Source: Fidelibacterota bacterium (GTDB taxonomy: Bacteria > Fidelibacterota > UBA2242). Taken from it: a DNA stretch of 9,047 nt. How positions within the stretch are numbered: position 1 is the stretch's first letter; every line of letters begins with the position of its first letter. Below the pieces are notes generated by a model. That model was given only the letters and a program-made list of their open reading frames with translations, was not told where the DNA came from and did not search any database. Position numbers and translations under genes: made by a program. Location: contig JAFGXZ010000227.1 in assembly GCA_016936335.1 (NCBI GenBank), positions 1-9,047 of the forward strand, in the 5' to 3' direction. This document shows positions 7,148 through 9,047 of the stretch, piece after piece.

Positions 7148-9047
7148 ATGAATAAATTGTTCAATTTTTTTCGCCGTCTCTGTACGGCTTTTCTGATCGT
7201 ATTGATTGTGACTGTCATCTATGGTGAACAGATAAACATCAATCGGGTCGAGCAGATGCCAAATTTGCCACAACCCTATTTAATGCGGGACTGGCGACAG
7301 GTTACACTGGATTATGATAGTCTCGTTTTTGATCTTGAACGGTCCGGACAATATTTACCCCTGATCTGGATCAATACCAATACAATCAACTATCCGAATC
7401 ACAACAGCTTTGGACTTCATACTGTTGTGGGAACGCCTTACCCATCAAACGCTGAGGCGATTAATGTATTACCGGCTGTGATTAGCGCGTCTCTGATTGG
7501 CATTGATAAAAGTGATCAGGACGGCCATAACTGGGTGCTGGGTTGCGAAGAATGGTTTAACCGACGTCCGGAAGAAAATGTTTATCTGAATGGTCCGACC
7601 GCGCAGAGCGGTGATGACTGGTGGTATGCCATGATGCCCAATGTGTTCTTTTATCAATTATATGATCTTTATCCCGGCACCGGTCATTTTAATTATCAAT
7701 TGACATCAGTGGCCGATCAATGGTTGAAGGCTGTGGAAACCATGGGCGGCAGTGCCACACCCTGGAAAAAGGCTTCCATGAATTATCGCGGCTGGTATCT
7801 GTCAACCATGACGCCCTATACATCCGGTGTCAGAGAACCGGAATCCGCCGGATCCATTGCCTGGATATTATATAATGCCTTTATTGAAACCGCTGATCAG
7901 CGATATCGAATAGGTGCCGAATGGGCGCTGGAATTTCTCAGTGCTTTTCCAGATAATGCTGCTTATGAATTGCAATTACCATACGGTGTTTACACGGCCG
8001 CCAGAATGAATGCCGAGTTGGGCACCAATTACAATGTCGATAAAATGCTGAACTGGTGTTTTGATCCGGAAGGTAATGCCCGGGAATGGGGGGTAACGTT
8101 AGGCAATTGGGGTGGATATGATTGTGATGGTCTTGTCGGTGAAGCACTGAATGATGGCTACGCCTTCGTCATGAACGGTTTTGAGATGGCCAGTGCTCTG
8201 GTACCAATGGTCCGATACGATGATCGCTATGCCCGGGCAATCGGGAAATGGGTGCTGAACCTGGCAAATGCTTCCCGATTATTTTATTCAAATTATTTAC
8301 CGGCTGACCGTCAAGATGGGGAAGCCTGGTCCTATGAATACGATCCAGACGCCTGTATTGCGCATGAATCGATGCGGGAATTTGCCATCGGTTCCGGTGT
8401 CAGTCCCTTCGCCACCGGCGATGCGATGGGTGGAGACTGGGGAGAAACAAATTTTGCACTCTATGGTGCTTCTCATGTTGGAATATTAGGCGGAATCATT
8501 GATACAACCGATATCCAGGGAATCTTAAGACTGGATCTCTGTAAAACCGATTTTTTCCAGGATAATTCATATCCGAGTTATCTATATTACAATCCACATT
8601 CTGAAAATAAGACAATTACAATCGATGTGGGAAACCAGACGGTTGATTTGTATGATGCTGTTAGCAACGATTATCTAATCCAGACAATCTCCGGGCAAAC
8701 TTCAATAACAATTCCTGCCGATGGTGTTGTTTTGTTAGTTCAGGTACCTTCTGGTGGAACAATCAATTATCAGGATGATAAGATTCTGGCCAATGGTATT
8801 GTAATTGACTATAATTCAGGTCAAACAGTCAGCAATTATCAGCCCCGGATTAAAGCCATCGCTGCTGATTCAACAACTGTTTTGTTTAATCAATCAATCA
8901 ATATTTATTGCACGGCCGATGATCGTGACGCCGATGATTTGACCTATACCTGGTCTGTTGGTTCTGAGATGCTTGATATTGATTCGACAGTACTGAATTG
9001 GACAGCACCCGACGCTGATACAATTCTTACAATATACTGTTCGGTCA
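7148..9047 (+). CDS. Exported protein with probable alpha-toroid, beta-sandwich and Ig/PKD-like domains (3' partial, function unassigned)
   Basis: The frame is open from the ATG at 7148 to the last base, giving 633 residues so far. A signal peptide is visible: RR at 9-10, hydrophobic TAFLIVLIVTVIYG, cleavage near residue 26. Residues about 40-460 alternate helices with Trp/Tyr/Gly/Asp-rich turns, for example GDDWWYAMMPNVFFYQLYDL (155-174), NYRGWYL, VREPESAGSIAWILYNAF (from 228), GNWGGYDCDGLVGEALNDGY (319-338) and YARAIGKWVLNLANASRLFY (from 361). This resembles (alpha/alpha)6-toroid glycoside hydrolases and polysaccharide lyases, but I cannot name a family. Conserved-looking acidic and His residues include DGEAWSYEYDPDACIAHES (390-408). 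Residues about 475-534 look like a small beta-sandwich (SYLYYNP, VDLYDAVS, TIPADGVVLLV). From about 566 an Ig/PKD-like repeat begins (NIYCTADDRDADDLTYTWSV). A role in polymer degradation or binding is inference from fold style. A C-terminal sorting domain may lie beyond the edge. Confidence 0.8.
   Translation, partial: MNKLFNFFRRLCTAFLIVLIVTVIYGEQININRVEQMPNLPQPYLMRDWRQVTLDYDSLVFDLERSGQYLPLIWINTNTINYPNHNSFGLHTVVGTPYPSNAEAINVLPAVISASLIGIDKSDQDGHNWVLGCEEWFNRRPEENVYLNGPTAQSGDDWWYAMMPNVFFYQLYDLYPGTGHFNYQLTSVADQWLKAVETMGGSATPWKKASMNYRGWYLSTMTPYTSGVREPESAGSIAWILYNAFIETADQRYRIGAEWALEFLSAFPDNAAYELQLPYGVYTAARMNAELGTNYNVDKMLNWCFDPEGNAREWGVTLGNWGGYDCDGLVGEALNDGYAFVMNGFEMASALVPMVRYDDRYARAIGKWVLNLANASRLFYSNYLPADRQDGEAWSYEYDPDACIAHESMREFAIGSGVSPFATGDAMGGDWGETNFALYGASHVGILGGIIDTTDIQGILRLDLCKTDFFQDNSYPSYLYYNPHSENKTITIDVGNQTVDLYDAVSNDYLIQTISGQTSITIPADGVVLLVQVPSGGTINYQDDKILANGIVIDYNSGQTVSNYQPRIKAIAADSTTVLFNQSINIYCTADDRDADDLTYTWSVGSEMLDIDSTVLNWTAPDADTILTIYCSV

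Noticed and set aside
7012..7218. 68-codon minus-strand open frame across the intergenic gap
   Set aside because: It covers the end of the barrel gene, the palindrome and the signal-peptide region of the next gene; there is no ribosome binding site or protein character to support it.

Overview
The window is a compact, one-strand gene cluster for cell-envelope proteins. It most likely comes from an uncultured member of the FCB superphylum (Fibrobacterota-Chlorobi-Bacteroidota and relatives such as Marinimicrobia/SAR406, KSB1 or Calditrichota). This placement is inferred from protein style: a TonB-dependent receptor, a PorV/PorQ-type outer-membrane barrel, and a roughly 1,100-residue secreted protein with a FlgD/type IX-like C-terminal domain. 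There is no rRNA or other phylogenetic marker to confirm it. I saw no tRNA, rRNA, CRISPR array, insertion sequence or phage gene.

Layout, all on the + strand: (1) 2-1318, the C-terminal barrel of a TonB-dependent receptor whose plug domain lies upstream of the window. (2) 1327-4617, a very large exported protein with acidic calcium-loop-like motifs, a fibronectin-III-like module and a C-terminal sorting/anchor-like domain. (3) 4614-6005, a lipoprotein resembling SurA/PpiC parvulin-type folding factors. (4) 6023-7072, a PorV/PorQ family outer-membrane barrel. (5) 7148 to the right edge, a secreted protein with a probable alpha-helical toroid, a beta-sandwich and an Ig/PKD-like domain, cut off by the window end. 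Gene 5 is a complete open frame from its ATG to the last base, with no internal stop by my hand translation.

Genes 1-4 are packed as an operon: 8 bp between 1 and 2, a 4-base ATGA overlap between 2 and 3, and 17 bp with a clear Shine-Dalgarno between 3 and 4. Gene 5 follows after 75 bp that contain a perfect 9-bp inverted repeat and its own strong Shine-Dalgarno, so it may be a separately tuned or separately transcribed gene.

Working model (inference): the receptor, the large secreted protein and the PorV-like barrel form an outer-membrane unit for uptake or surface display. The parvulin-like lipoprotein would help fold these large beta-rich exports. Gene 5 would be an exported enzyme or binding protein acting on a polymer, perhaps a glycan. 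The arrangement recalls a SusC/SusD polysaccharide-utilisation locus but has no SusD in view; the large protein occupies that position. This is the most interesting feature of the window.
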